A stretch of 64,000 bases of DNA from Gordonia jinghuaiqii (GCF_014041935.1 NZ_CP059491.1:2418001-2482000); one strand, 5' to 3'. Numbered from the stretch's first letter, positions 45,700 to 54,472 are shown. Translations and numbers: made by a program. Notes: generated from the sequence alone by a model not told the origin.

Positions 45700-46653
45700 T
45701 CAGAGATCGAGCACGAGCCGCTCGCCCTTGCAGCGGCTGGTGCAGATCATCATGACGTCGTTGGCTGCCTGCTCGTCCTCGGTGAGGTAGTCGTCACGGT
45801 GATCCGGTTCGCCGTCGATCACCCGGGTCTCGCATTCGCCGCAGTACCCTTCCTCGCAGGAGAACGGCTGTTCGGGAAGGATCTTCTGGACTTCGCCGAG
45901 GATCGTGCCGCCTTCGGGAACGGTGATGGTGACACCGGTCTGGTACAGCTCGACCTCGAAGGAACCACCGCTGTGATCGATCGTGCCGCTCGCGGCGAAC
46001 CGTTCGAAGTGCAGGCCCCCGAGGTGATCGTGCTTGGTGAACTCCGCGGCAACGGCATCGATCATCGGGCCCGGGCCGCAGGTGTAGATCTCGGTGCCGG
46101 CGGGGGCCTGGGCGAGAATGAGCGCGAGGTCGGGATGGCCCCGCTGGGCATCGATCCACAGGTCGACGGACTCACCGTGCGCAGCGAGGGATTCTCGGTA
46201 GGCCATCGACGACTCGGTGCGGCCGCCGTACACCAACCGCCACGCGACTCCGCGGCGGTTGGCCTCCTCGACCATGGGGATCATCGGCGTGATGCCGATG
46301 CCGCCACCGATGAACAGGTAGGATTCGGCATCGACGAGCGCGAAGTTGTTCTTGGGCGGGCGTACCTCGAAAACTGCTCCCACAGAAGCCAACTCATGAA
46401 TTTCGCGTGACCCACCACGCCCTTCCTGTTCTTCGAGAACCGCGATCCGGTATGTCTGCAGATCGGCGGTGTCGCCACAGAGCGAGTACTGACGCAAGAG
46501 CCCTGAGGGCAGGCGGAGTTCGACGTGGGCTCCGGGCTCCCAGGACGGGAGGTCTCGTCCTGTCGCGTCGCTCAGGCTGATCTGGATGATCCGGTCGGCG
46601 ACTTCCCGAACGTCGGTGACCTCGAGTTTGAGAAGAGCGACTGTGGTGAACAT
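45700..46653 (-). CDS. Phthalate-dioxygenase-reductase-type flavoreductase with 2Fe-2S domain
   Basis: 317 residues. FMN/FAD-binding beta barrel (LRQYSLCGD), NAD(P)H-binding domain (LFIGGGIGITPMIPMVEEA, YTCGPGPMIDAV) and a C-terminal plant-type ferredoxin with CEEGYCGECETRVIDG plus a fourth Cys in MICTSRC. It passes electrons from NADH to an oxygenase. No Rieske oxygenase is in the window; the P450 at 49550 is a possible partner. ATG 46653 is preferred; the frame runs 36 codons upstream into the promoter. Confidence 0.88.
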   Translation of the reverse strand: MFTTVALLKLEVTDVREVADRIIQISLSDATGRDLPSWEPGAHVELRLPSGLLRQYSLCGDTADLQTYRIAVLEEQEGRGGSREIHELASVGAVFEVRPPKNNFALVDAESYLFIGGGIGITPMIPMVEEANRRGVAWRLVYGGRTESSMAYRESLAAHGESVDLWIDAQRGHPDLALILAQAPAGTEIYTCGPGPMIDAVAAEFTKHDHLGGLHFERFAASGTIDHSGGSFEVELYQTGVTITVPEGGTILGEVQKILPEQPFSCEEGYCGECETRVIDGEPDHRDDYLTEDEQAANDVMMICTSRCKGERLVLDL

Positions 46654-46730
46654 GCGCCGTCCTATCGGTACTGGTGCCCGGAAACAGAAAACCTGGTGAC
46701 CCAGGGGGTTCGGAAAATAGTCCTGTGCTA

Positions 46731-46752
46731 AATAGTCGCAACCCAGACTATT
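46731..46752 (-). promoter_or_regulatory. Inverted-repeat operator in the flavoreductase promoter
   Basis: AATAGTC (46731-46737), 8 bases, GACTATT (46746-46752). On the minus strand it lies directly after TTGACA (46756-46761) and covers the spacer and -10. Extra half-sites: AATAGTC at 46716-46722 and GGCTATT at 46762-46768. Confidence 0.65.
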
Positions 46753-46931
46753 GGGTGTCAAGGCTATTGGGGAAGGTGGCCTTCCCCATCAAGGGCGCGC
46801 GCCGGCGTGGCAGATCGCACCGACCGCTATCGATGTGATGTGTGTCATAGGTAGTCGCGTAGGTACTTTTGCGAATGGAAGTACGCGTGCGCGCTCATCA
46901 CACTGATGAGTGCCACTAAGGAGGCCACAAG

Positions 46932-47183
46932 ATGAACGCAACGCAGTGCAACGTCCTGGAGAAGGTAGCGGTCGACGAGTTGGCCGCGCGGTTCGGCGCC
47001 GTGGGCGGCCCGATGTACCGATCTGCGATTCACGAGGCCTCGGACAGCATCACGCCTGCTCTGAGCGGTCTCGTGGAACTCGGGCTCGTCACACCCTCGG
47101 TGGATTCCGCGAGCGGATACGGGGTCCGGATCACGCCGGCGGGCGTCGAGGCACTGGCCTATCTCGCCTCCGATGCGGTCTGA
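46932..47183 (+). CDS. Small winged-helix-like protein, function unknown
   Basis: 83 residues with a strong ribosome site (AAGGAGG, 46918-46924). The pattern of two helices, then SITPALSGLVELGLVTPS and YGVRITPAGVEALAYLA, resembles a winged-helix domain of PadR/MarR kind. I do not recognise the family. It lies between the flavoreductase promoter and the LuxR regulator gene, divergent from the former and convergent with the latter. A GTACTT/AAGTAC inverted repeat (46863-46884) lies in its promoter region. Confidence 0.65.
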   Translation: MNATQCNVLEKVAVDELAARFGAVGGPMYRSAIHEASDSITPALSGLVELGLVTPSVDSASGYGVRITPAGVEALAYLASDAV

Positions 47184-47203
47184 TCACGACGCCCGGGGGC
47201 AGG

Positions 47204-49486
47204 TCAGGCGTCGCCCTCGGTGGCGCTCATCCATCGAGCGATCTGGGTCCGGGAACGGAATCCCAACTTGGTGAGGATGTGGTCGACATGAGCGTCGACG
47301 GTGCGGGGCGAGATGCCGAGTCTGGTGGCGATCTCTTTGTTGGTGAGGCCGTCGGCCACCACCGCGGCAACCTGACGCTCGCGACGGGTGAGTGTCGACT
47401 GCCCGGTCGACGACGCGCGCCGGGGCCCTGGGCCCGCGTCGACCCCACGGGCGAGGCGCACCGCGTCGTCGAGCGTCATCTTGCGTCCCTTCGTGCGGAC
47501 GGCCTCGAAGGCCTCGTCACCCAGGTCGCGCCGTAGACGCCCTTCGACGGTCACGGTGACCGGGCGAAGCGCGGCCTGCGCGAGTGTCATCTGACTGTGC
47601 TGACGCCACACGGTCTGCGCGGCGCCGAGCAGCGTCGCCGCACGGACGGGATCATCCACGGCCGCACACCACCCGATCACCTCCAGGCAGACCACGACCA
47701 TGCCCGGGTAATCGAAGGCGCCGTACAAGTCGATCGCCTCGATCATGAGAGCTTCGGCGGCGGCCGAGTCACCCTGATGCCAACGAAGAATCCCCGTTGG
47801 TCCCAGTGCGATTGCCTTGGCCAGGTGCGCTCCGTGCCGATCAGTGTACTCGAGATGGCGGTTGGTGAACTTGTCCGCAGTCTCGGGGTCGGTGATGAAC
47901 GCATAGAGTGCGGACAAGGCCATGCAGTCCGCGACGAGACCTGGACTCACATCAGGCGCTGCCAGTTCGATTGCCTGCTCGGCGAGATCGAGTGCGCGGA
48001 GATCATCGTGGCGCAACGACGCCTCGAGGGCCGCGGCAAAGCGTGCGTCGAACCGGAACTCGTCGGTTCCGAGTTGTCGCCTCAGATCGTCGTGCTCCCG
48101 GAGGAATGCGGCGGCGCGGTCTACCTCGCCGATGAGGAGGCCCAGGATGCTTCCGGTGACGAGTGCTTTTGCCCGGACCGGCGTCGGGTCGACCAAACAC
48201 TTGAGAGCGCGGCTGGACCACTGGAATGCTTCCAGCATGGTCCCCGTCTGTGACCAATACGGGCGCAGGGCGCGCACGATCTCGACGGCTGCAGCCTCCT
48301 CCCCGTACTGAGACAGACTGAACGCCAGCGCTTCCCGGATGTTTGCGTGTTCAGCCATGGTGTGCCGGAACCACTCGATGTCGTCGGGACTGCAGTAATC
48401 GGTGTCCGAACGCTGTGCAAGACGTAGGAAGTAGTCGCGGTGGCGGATCTTGACGGTCGAGACCTCGGCGGAAGTTTCCAACTTCTCGAGCGCATACTGC
48501 CGCATCGGCTCGAGCAGCCGGTAGCGGCGCTGCTGATCCTGAACGTCGTCGACCCTGACGATCATCGACTTGTCCAGCAGGCCGATCAGTTCGCGCAGGA
48601 CACCGGCGCCGGACGCGAGCGGGATGCAGACGCCCTCCGCGGTCTCCGCGGTGAAACCGCCGGCGAACACCGAGAGTTGTTCCCACACCTGCCGTTCGCG
48701 GGCCGAGCACAGGCGATAACTCCAGTCCACGACGGACTCCAGGGTCCGGTGCCGGGCGGTGCGGGTTCGCTCGACAGCGGTCAGCAGGGTGCTGTCGTCG
48801 AGTCTCTTGGCGATCTCGGTGGGTCCGAAGATCCTGATGTTCGCAGCCGCGAGCTCGATCGCCAGGGGCAGTCCTTCGAGCTTCCGGCAGATCTCCTCGA
48901 CGGCGCCGCGATTGTCGTCGGTGATCTGGAAGTCCGGTTCGGCCGCCGACGCGCGCTCCTCGAACAGGAGCATCGCTTCACCCAGTCCGCCGGGCGACCG
49001 GACTGTCAACGGACTGACCGGCAGCAGCTGTTCGCCCTCGACGCCGAGCGCCTGCCTACTGGTTGTCATCACCTTGATGGTCCCCGCGGCGGAAAGCAGG
49101 CGGCTGACCAGATCCGAGCAGGCGTCGATGAGGTGCTCGCAGTTGTCGAGGACCAGGAGCAGCCGCTTCGTCCGCAGATGCTCCGCGAGGAGACCGAACG
49201 CGTCCGGGGAATCAGTGGGTAGCCCGAAGAGTCCGCAGATGGTCTGGGTCAGCAGAGCTCCCTGACGAAGGTCGGCGAGCTCGACGAGCCACACTCCATC
49301 GGGGAAGTCGCGACGGACGCCACCGGCCACCGCGGCTGCCAGGCGGGTCTTCCCGACCCCGCCGACTCCGGTCAGCGTCAGCAGGCGAGTGGTTCCCAGG
49401 AGATTTCTCGAGCGGATGAGATCCTCACGCCTGCCGACGAAGCTCGTCATCTCCACCGGCAGGTTGCCGGTCGGGCGTGCGGTCAT
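47204..49486 (-). CDS. LuxR family regulator with N-terminal ATPase domain
   Basis: 760 residues of the large ATP-binding type. Walker A LTGVGGVGKTRLAAAV, Walker B RLLLVLDNCEHLIDA, sensor MTTSRQALGVEGE, then a winged domain (SVVDWSYRLCSARE), a TPR-like middle part, and a C-terminal LuxR helix-turn-helix LTRRERQVAAVVADGLTNKE. It senses an unknown ligand and binds DNA, probably activating the catabolic genes around it; this is inference. GTG/ATG start at 49486. The P450 lies 63 bases away on the same strand. Confidence 0.88.
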   Translation of the reverse strand: MTARPTGNLPVEMTSFVGRREDLIRSRNLLGTTRLLTLTGVGGVGKTRLAAAVAGGVRRDFPDGVWLVELADLRQGALLTQTICGLFGLPTDSPDAFGLLAEHLRTKRLLLVLDNCEHLIDACSDLVSRLLSAAGTIKVMTTSRQALGVEGEQLLPVSPLTVRSPGGLGEAMLLFEERASAAEPDFQITDDNRGAVEEICRKLEGLPLAIELAAANIRIFGPTEIAKRLDDSTLLTAVERTRTARHRTLESVVDWSYRLCSARERQVWEQLSVFAGGFTAETAEGVCIPLASGAGVLRELIGLLDKSMIVRVDDVQDQQRRYRLLEPMRQYALEKLETSAEVSTVKIRHRDYFLRLAQRSDTDYCSPDDIEWFRHTMAEHANIREALAFSLSQYGEEAAAVEIVRALRPYWSQTGTMLEAFQWSSRALKCLVDPTPVRAKALVTGSILGLLIGEVDRAAAFLREHDDLRRQLGTDEFRFDARFAAALEASLRHDDLRALDLAEQAIELAAPDVSPGLVADCMALSALYAFITDPETADKFTNRHLEYTDRHGAHLAKAIALGPTGILRWHQGDSAAAEALMIEAIDLYGAFDYPGMVVVCLEVIGWCAAVDDPVRAATLLGAAQTVWRQHSQMTLAQAALRPVTVTVEGRLRRDLGDEAFEAVRTKGRKMTLDDAVRLARGVDAGPGPRRASSTGQSTLTRRERQVAAVVADGLTNKEIATRLGISPRTVDAHVDHILTKLGFRSRTQIARWMSATEGDA

Positions 49487-49549
49487 CGAGTCAGTATCTC
49501 ATTGGACCGACTCGCCTCGGGTCGTGGATGGACGAGACCTGGTCGGAAT

Positions 49550-50863
49550 TCAGTGCGCGGGCACGAGTTCGACCGGCAGTGACGCGATCCCGCGCAGGAT
49601 GAAGCTCCGGTTGTATCCGACCTCGGTGAGCTCGCCAACCGGGGCGATCCTCTCGACGCGCGAGAGAAGCGTCTCGAGAGCGATGATCGCCTCGCGCCGA
49701 GCGAGGTGCATTCCGAGGCAGAGATGCTCGCCGCGACCGAAGGACAGGTGCCGGTTGCGGTCGTTGCGCTCCGAGATCTCGTGCGGGCAGGCGAAGACCC
49801 CCGGGTCGCGGTTGGCGGCCGCGTAGATCATGTAGACCATGGACCCGACAGGCAGGTCGGTACCGGCGAGGTTGTGGTCCTCGGTCAGTGTGCGGTACAT
49901 CCCCTGGGTCGGGGCCTCGAGTCGAAGGATCTCCTCGACGAAGTCGGGAATTCGCGAACTGTCCGCCTTGAGTTCGGCCAACAGCTCAGGAGTGCCGGTG
50001 AGCTTGAGAAGGCAGCTGCCGATGAGGTTGGTCGTCGTCTCGTTGCCGGCGACCAGGAACTGCACCAGCATCTGCAGGAGCTCGTCCTCGGTGAGAGGGC
50101 GCTCACCGTCGACGCGGGATTGCACCACGGAGGTGAGCAGGTCGTCCTTCGGCTCGCGTTCACGGTCCCCGATCTGCTCGGTGAAGTAGTCGTAGAAGTC
50201 GTCGACGGCCTCGAAGAGGTCGATGATCTCCGTGCGGTCGAGATCGTGCGCCCCGACCCCCTGGGTGAACGCGATGGTCCACTGCTTGAAGACCTCCATC
50301 TTCGATTCCGGCACACCGAGGATTCTTGCGATGACCGTCATCGGGAACGGGAACGTGAAGTCCTGCACGAGGTCGACCCGCCCCTTTGCGACTGCCGAAT
50401 CCGCGATGCTCTCGGCGATCTCGGTGATCGCCGGCGCCATCGTCTCGATGCTGCGCGGCGAGAACGCGGCGGTGACCAGTCGGCGCTGGCGGCGATGCTC
50501 CGGAGGATCGGAGTTGACCAGAACAGGGGATTGACTCAGCCGCAGCCGACGCGCTGCCTGGTCCCGGGTCGCCTGGGGGTAGCTGTCGTCGGCCACCACG
50601 CGCCCGGCCAGCGAGGTCACCGAGGCCGGCCCACTCTGCTGTCGGCTGGAGAAGATCTCCGGCTGCCGCAGGATGGTGAGGACGTCGTCGTACCGGGTGA
50701 CGACCCAGGCGTTGAGCGCGTCGCTCCAGGCGATGGGATGTTCCTCCTGAAGGGTCTGGTAGGTGGGGAACGGACACTTGCGGGCTTCGGGATCGAGCGC
50801 CACCAGCTCGTCGAAGCCGGCTTCCGGCGGAATGGCGGCGGTGGTCGTGGTCGTGGTGGTCAT
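49550..50863 (-). CDS. Cytochrome P450
   Basis: 437 residues. I-helix oxygen-activation motif FLVAGNETTTNLIG, K-helix ExxR in EEILRLEAPTQGMYR, haem-binding loop HLSFGRGEHLCLGMHLAR with the Cys thiolate. The class resembles actinobacterial CYP families acting on terpenoid or xenobiotic substrates. GGAGCG precedes ATG 50863; the frame is open upstream but overlaps the SnoaL-like gene. The N-terminus contains a poly-Thr run. Redox partners must come from elsewhere, perhaps the reductase at 45700. Confidence 0.92.
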   Translation of the reverse strand: MTTTTTTTAAIPPEAGFDELVALDPEARKCPFPTYQTLQEEHPIAWSDALNAWVVTRYDDVLTILRQPEIFSSRQQSGPASVTSLAGRVVADDSYPQATRDQAARRLRLSQSPVLVNSDPPEHRRQRRLVTAAFSPRSIETMAPAITEIAESIADSAVAKGRVDLVQDFTFPFPMTVIARILGVPESKMEVFKQWTIAFTQGVGAHDLDRTEIIDLFEAVDDFYDYFTEQIGDREREPKDDLLTSVVQSRVDGERPLTEDELLQMLVQFLVAGNETTTNLIGSCLLKLTGTPELLAELKADSSRIPDFVEEILRLEAPTQGMYRTLTEDHNLAGTDLPVGSMVYMIYAAANRDPGVFACPHEISERNDRNRHLSFGRGEHLCLGMHLARREAIIALETLLSRVERIAPVGELTEVGYNRSFILRGIASLPVELVPAH

Positions 50864-50936
50864 CAGGCGCTCCTTCGTGAACATCTCGGGTATCGGGGAC
50901 GGGTGAGCGGTGACAGCGAGTCGACGCGTCGACCGG

Positions 50937-51353
50937 CTACGGGCCTGCCGGGCGACCAGCGTTGCGGGCGGCCGCTTTTCGCTGCCGCCAGGTGTCCAGG
51001 TCGGCGTAGTCGCGGACGGCCGTGACGGTGTCGTCGGCCAGCTCGAACACACCGACCACGTCGATGGCTGCCTCGTGGCCGGCGAACCAGAATCGGTCGA
51101 CCCGTTCCACGAATGCGAGTGGTCCGGCGGCGAGGTGACCGAGTAACTCCCAGCTGACCCGATCGGCATCGGTCAGCGAGGCACGCAACGCCTCGATCAC
51201 GGCCTCTCGGCCCACCACCGGTGGGTGAGGTACGAGGAACTGGTAGGAGACGTCCTCACTGAGGCAGTTCGCGAGCGCATCGAAGTCGCAGGCGTTGACG
51301 GCGTCGAAGAACTCGGTGAGCGGACGAGGCAGATCGGCTGAGGCATTGCTCAT
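50937..51353 (-). CDS. SnoaL-like / limonene-1,2-epoxide hydrolase-like protein
   Basis: 138 residues of NTF2 fold: PLTEFFDAVNACDFDALANCLSEDV at the N-terminus, and VERVDRFWFAG, VVGVFELADDTVTAVRDYADLDTWR, where the Asp, Arg and Asp of the epoxide hydrolase triad could sit. If active it would open an epoxide, for example one made by the adjacent P450. A polyketide-cyclase-like or non-catalytic role is also possible. It is upstream of the P450 gene in the same direction, 73 bases apart, probably one operon. Confidence 0.8.
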   Translation of the reverse strand: MSNASADLPRPLTEFFDAVNACDFDALANCLSEDVSYQFLVPHPPVVGREAVIEALRASLTDADRVSWELLGHLAAGPLAFVERVDRFWFAGHEAAIDVVGVFELADDTVTAVRDYADLDTWRQRKAAARNAGRPAGP

Positions 51354-51464
51354 CTCACGGACCTTTCGTTCGGGTGCGGACGCGGTCGTTGTGCCGAAGC
51401 GTATAGCTCAGTACTCTACCAATCAACTATCGATCAAGAGACTGTTCAGTCCAGGAGGCCCAGG

Positions 51465-52838
51465 ATGACCGAGAAGATCGACCGGGTGGCGGGAGCAGAC
51501 GTGGACACCGAACGTCACCAGCGGTGGCGCGCAGATGTCGAGCGCGTCTTCGAATCCCGCACGGTGAGATCGCGCGAAGCGTTCGCGCGGGCCCGGCGGC
51601 ACATCCCCGGCGGGGTACCCGGCGGCCTCGGTTTCATGAGCCCGCACCCGGTGTACTTCGAACGCGCCGAGGGGGCTTACGCCTGGGACGCCGACGGCAA
51701 CAAGTATCTGGACGTCATGTCCGGTGATTGGCTGCTCCCTCTCGGGCACTGCCACCCGGACGTGTTGGAGGCGACCATAGGTCAGCTGCGACGCGGCACC
51801 ACTTACTGCTCGCCGCACGTCTCGCTGGGTGCCGATCTGGCCGCCGAGCTCAACCGTCGGTTGCCGTCGATGGAGCAGGTCCGGTTCACCGCCTCCGGTA
51901 CCGAGGCCACGATGACCGCACTCCGTCTGGCCCGGGCGTTCACCGGCCGGCCCAAGATCGCGAAGATGCGTGGCGGTTACCACGGCACCCATGACCTCTC
52001 GCTGATCGCCAACGGACGCTTCGCGGATCCGGGAGCTGTTCCGCCCGGCCTCATCCCGGGTTCGGAGGATGCGGTCGTCCTCCTGCCGTACAACCACGCC
52101 GACGAAGCCGAACAGATCATCGTCGGACACGCCGGGGAACTCGCGGCTGTCATCGTCGAGCCGATCCTCGGCGGCACGGGAATGATCCCCGCGACGTCGG
52201 AGTTCCTCTCTCGACTTCGTGAGGTGACGAGCCGGTTCGGGATTCTGCTGATCCTCGACGAGGTGGTCTCGTTCCCCATGGGCGAGCACGGCGCGCAGGG
52301 GTATTTCGGGGTCGAGCCGGATCTGACCACGCTGGGCAAGTCCATCGGCGGCGGGCTGCCGCTCGCGGCCTACGGGGGACGGGCCGACATCATGGCCCTG
52401 GTCGATCCGGTCGTCGATCCGATGACGCAGATGCGCCATGCGACGACCCTGGGCGGTATTCCGGCTACGCTGGCCGCTGGCCTGGCGCAGGTGCGCGCAC
52501 TGACTCCCGCCGTGCACGACCATCTCAACCGGCTCGGTGAACAGCTCCGCGAAGGTGTGCGAGACATCGGTCGGCGCACGGGCGCGCCACTGCAGGTCAC
52601 CGGTTTCGCGCATGTCTTCGGAATCCACTGGACCCCTACGCCTGTCGTGGATCTGGAGACCGCGCTCACCTCGGACAAGACGATCACGAATCTGCTCACG
52701 ACCAGTCTGTACAACCAGGGGATCCTGATGTTCAAGTCCGCGTTGGGCACAGTGACCTCACCGATGACCGACGGTGACGTCGCGATGTTCCTCGAGGCGC
52801 TGGAACGTTCGGTGGCCGACAGTGGACTGGCGAGCTGA
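51465..52838 (+). CDS. Class III PLP-dependent aminotransferase
   Basis: 457 residues, fold type I. The PLP Lys is in TLGKSIGGGLPLAAYGGR. PLP ring and phosphate contacts: ASGTEATMTALRLARAFTG, GGYHGTHD and ILDEVVSFPMGEHG. Similar to glutamate-1-semialdehyde aminomutases and related omega-transaminases. AGGAGG precedes ATG 51465. Divergent from the SnoaL/P450 operon across a 111-base promoter region. It may aminate or deaminate an intermediate of the cluster. Confidence 0.88.
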   Translation: MTEKIDRVAGADVDTERHQRWRADVERVFESRTVRSREAFARARRHIPGGVPGGLGFMSPHPVYFERAEGAYAWDADGNKYLDVMSGDWLLPLGHCHPDVLEATIGQLRRGTTYCSPHVSLGADLAAELNRRLPSMEQVRFTASGTEATMTALRLARAFTGRPKIAKMRGGYHGTHDLSLIANGRFADPGAVPPGLIPGSEDAVVLLPYNHADEAEQIIVGHAGELAAVIVEPILGGTGMIPATSEFLSRLREVTSRFGILLILDEVVSFPMGEHGAQGYFGVEPDLTTLGKSIGGGLPLAAYGGRADIMALVDPVVDPMTQMRHATTLGGIPATLAAGLAQVRALTPAVHDHLNRLGEQLREGVRDIGRRTGAPLQVTGFAHVFGIHWTPTPVVDLETALTSDKTITNLLTTSLYNQGILMFKSALGTVTSPMTDGDVAMFLEALERSVADSGLAS

Positions 52839-52893
52839 GGATCGACCAGCGTCGACGCCGAGGTGGCCCGGCGCGCGAAGGTGTCGCGCCGTG

Positions 52894-53790
52894 TCAGCCG
52901 CGGGCGGCGTCGATGAGCGGACCGAGGTCGGCGAGGATCTTCAACCACGCTCGGGGGGTGTCGATCTCGGAACAGAAGTTGGTCTCCACGATGACGCCTT
53001 CGAAGCCGGCGGTGGCGCATTCCTCGACGCGCGTGGACATTTCGGGAATGCTGAGCCGTTTGCCCGCGGTGGATTGTTGTGCGACCCGGTAGATGACATC
53101 GAGTGGAGCCATTCCGGCCGGACGGCGCGCGTTCATCGAGGCCAGCGAGTTCACGACCGTGTCGATCGGGGCGGATCCCGGATTCCAGAGGTCGAAATCC
53201 CTTGCAGTTCTATCGAGTCCCGGCTTCGAGTACATGCCCGACATGAGTCTGGGCGTCGAGATCGGTTTCGGACGCATGACAGCGGGCCCGATCTCGAAGA
53301 ACTCGCCGCGATGCTCGACCGGATCGTCGCCCCAGCAGGCGCGCAGGGCGGGGACGAAGTCGTCCATGCGACGACCGCGGGTCGTGGGGTCCACTCCCAT
53401 CGCCAGGTGTTCCTCGACCGACCAACCCACACTCAGCCCGACGACCGTCAGCCGGCCGTTGCTGAGTTGGTCGATCGTTGCCAGGCGATTGGCCAGCTGG
53501 GCGGGCCAGTGATTGCCGCCCACCAGGATGCTTGTGCCGAGTTCCATGCGGGAGGTCCAGGTGGAGACGGCGGCGAGTAGTTCGGTCGGAGCCCAGACCG
53601 AGCGGTAGGCCTCGGGCTGCACGGGAGCGCTGCCCCCGTAACTCCCGGACTGCTGCAGCGAGTACATGAAATGGTCCTGCACCCAGAGGGAATCGAACCC
53701 CATGTCATCGGCTTGCTGGACGAAGTCCCGGAGTAGGCCGGTGGAGACCACGGGTCCCAGCTGGGGGAGTGCCAACCCGATCGTGGTCAT
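52894..53790 (-). CDS. LLM class flavin-dependent oxidoreductase (second copy)
   Basis: 298-residue luciferase-like barrel: GLALPQLGPVVSTGLLRD, MGFDSLWVQDHFMY, LGTSILVGGNHWPAQLANRLATIDQLSNGRL and VGLSVGWSVEEHLAMGVD. This is closer to F420-type oxidoreductases than the copy at 44617. It converges on the aminotransferase gene. Its ATG overlaps the stop codon of a 25-codon upstream ORF (ATGA). Confidence 0.87.
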   Translation of the reverse strand: MTTIGLALPQLGPVVSTGLLRDFVQQADDMGFDSLWVQDHFMYSLQQSGSYGGSAPVQPEAYRSVWAPTELLAAVSTWTSRMELGTSILVGGNHWPAQLANRLATIDQLSNGRLTVVGLSVGWSVEEHLAMGVDPTTRGRRMDDFVPALRACWGDDPVEHRGEFFEIGPAVMRPKPISTPRLMSGMYSKPGLDRTARDFDLWNPGSAPIDTVVNSLASMNARRPAGMAPLDVIYRVAQQSTAGKRLSIPEMSTRVEECATAGFEGVIVETNFCSEIDTPRAWLKILADLGPLIDAARG

Positions 53791-53864
53791 GACCTGACCC
53801 CGTGAGTCATGCCGGGCCCGGGGACCAGCGCAGGGATCAGCGCCTTCGTCAGAATTACTCGCAT
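53787..53864 (-). CDS. Short upstream ORF coupled to the LLM gene
   Basis: 25 codons (starts MRVILTKALIPALVPGPG). Its TGA overlaps the LLM ATG as ATGA. Only seven bases separate its ATG from a TAAATT -10-like hexamer on the minus strand (around 53870-53877), so the transcript would be leaderless, common in this bacterial group. The product is not recognised. Confidence 0.5.
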   Translation of the reverse strand: MRVILTKALIPALVPGPGMTHGVRS

Positions 53865-53910
53865 GGACGATAATTTATCAGACGACTTGTTCGTGCTGTC
53901 CCGGAAACGA

Positions 53911-53942
53911 CGTCAGCCCCGGTCGGGAGACCGGGGCTGACG
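53911..53942 (-). terminator. Terminator of the minus-strand tRNA cluster
   Basis: 14-bp perfect stem CGTCAGCCCCGGTC/GACCGGGGCTGACG with loop GGGA, 12 bases past the tRNA-Val gene. Confidence 0.88.
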
Positions 53943-53954
53943 TGAACTTCGTGG

Positions 53955-54026
53955 TGCGCGATACAAGGATTGAACTTGTGACCTCTTCCGTGTCAGGGAA
54001 GCGCTCTCCCACTGAGCTAATCGCGC
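53955..54026 (-). tRNA. tRNA-Val (GAC)
   Basis: 72 bases. Acceptor GCGCGAT, D arm AGCTCAGTGGGAGAGC, anticodon loop CTGACAC on CTTCC/GGAAG, T arm ACAAG/CTTGT with TTCAATC. No encoded CCA. Confidence 0.93.
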
Positions 54027-54050
54027 GGGTATGTAATTTTCACACATGTG

Positions 54051-54124
54051 TGGAGGTGGCGACGGGAATCGAACCCGTGTACACGGCTTTGCAGGCCGTT
54101 GCCTCACCACTCGGCCACACCACC
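54051..54124 (-). tRNA. tRNA-Cys (GCA)
   Basis: 71 bases plus encoded CCA. Anticodon loop CTGCAAA on ACGGC/GCCGT; T arm CACGGGTTCGATTCCCGT; discriminator T, as usual for Cys. 24 bases from tRNA-Val and 22 from tRNA-Gly; probably one transcript. Confidence 0.92.
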
Positions 54125-54146
54125 AGATGCGAGTCGACTCGCGCCG

Positions 54147-54219
54147 AGCGGATGACGGGATTCGAACCCGCGACCCTCACCTTGGCAAGGTGATGCGCTA
54201 CCAGCTGCGCTACATCCGC
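54147..54219 (-). tRNA. tRNA-Gly (GCC)
   Basis: 73 bases. Acceptor GCGGATG, D arm AGCGCAGCTGGTAGCGC, anticodon loop TTGCCAA on CACCT/AGGTG, T arm GCGGGTTCGAATCCCG(T). No encoded CCA. Confidence 0.93.
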
Positions 54220-54267
54220 ATGCCCACGAGCGATCTTGTGGATCTTGTTGCTCGCGGTGCGTTGAGA

Positions 54268-54297
54268 AACTTACGCGATGGATTCCGGACTTTACAA
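54268..54297 (-). promoter_or_regulatory. Promoter of the tRNA-Gly/Cys/Val cluster
   Basis: TTGTAA (54292-54297), 18 bases, TAAGTT (54268-54273), about 49 bases before the tRNA-Gly gene. Confidence 0.5.
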
Positions 54298-54394
54298 ATC
54301 GCCTGGTCAGGAGCGTGCCGGACAGTGAATTCCCAGCGTGTGATTCATCGTCGGCCCCCGAAGTCGTGGTTGTGACCTGGCACACCCGCGTGAT

Positions 54395-54423
54395 TTGGGA
54401 ACTCTGCGCAACCCGTGTAATCT
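54395..54423 (+). promoter_or_regulatory. Promoter of tRNA-Val(CAC)
   Basis: TTGGGA (54395-54400), 17 bases, TAATCT (54418-54423), about 50 bases before the tRNA gene. Confidence 0.6.
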
Positions 54424-54472
54424 TCTGCCTCGTGCACAGGCGCCCCTGTCACAGACATCAGGCGTCCGACAC

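Noticed and set aside
41180..53955. Attachment-site repeats of tRNA 3' ends flanking the accessory block
   Set aside because: I looked for a second copy of the tRNA-fMet and tRNA-Val 3' ends and saw none; no integrase or transposase gene is present either.
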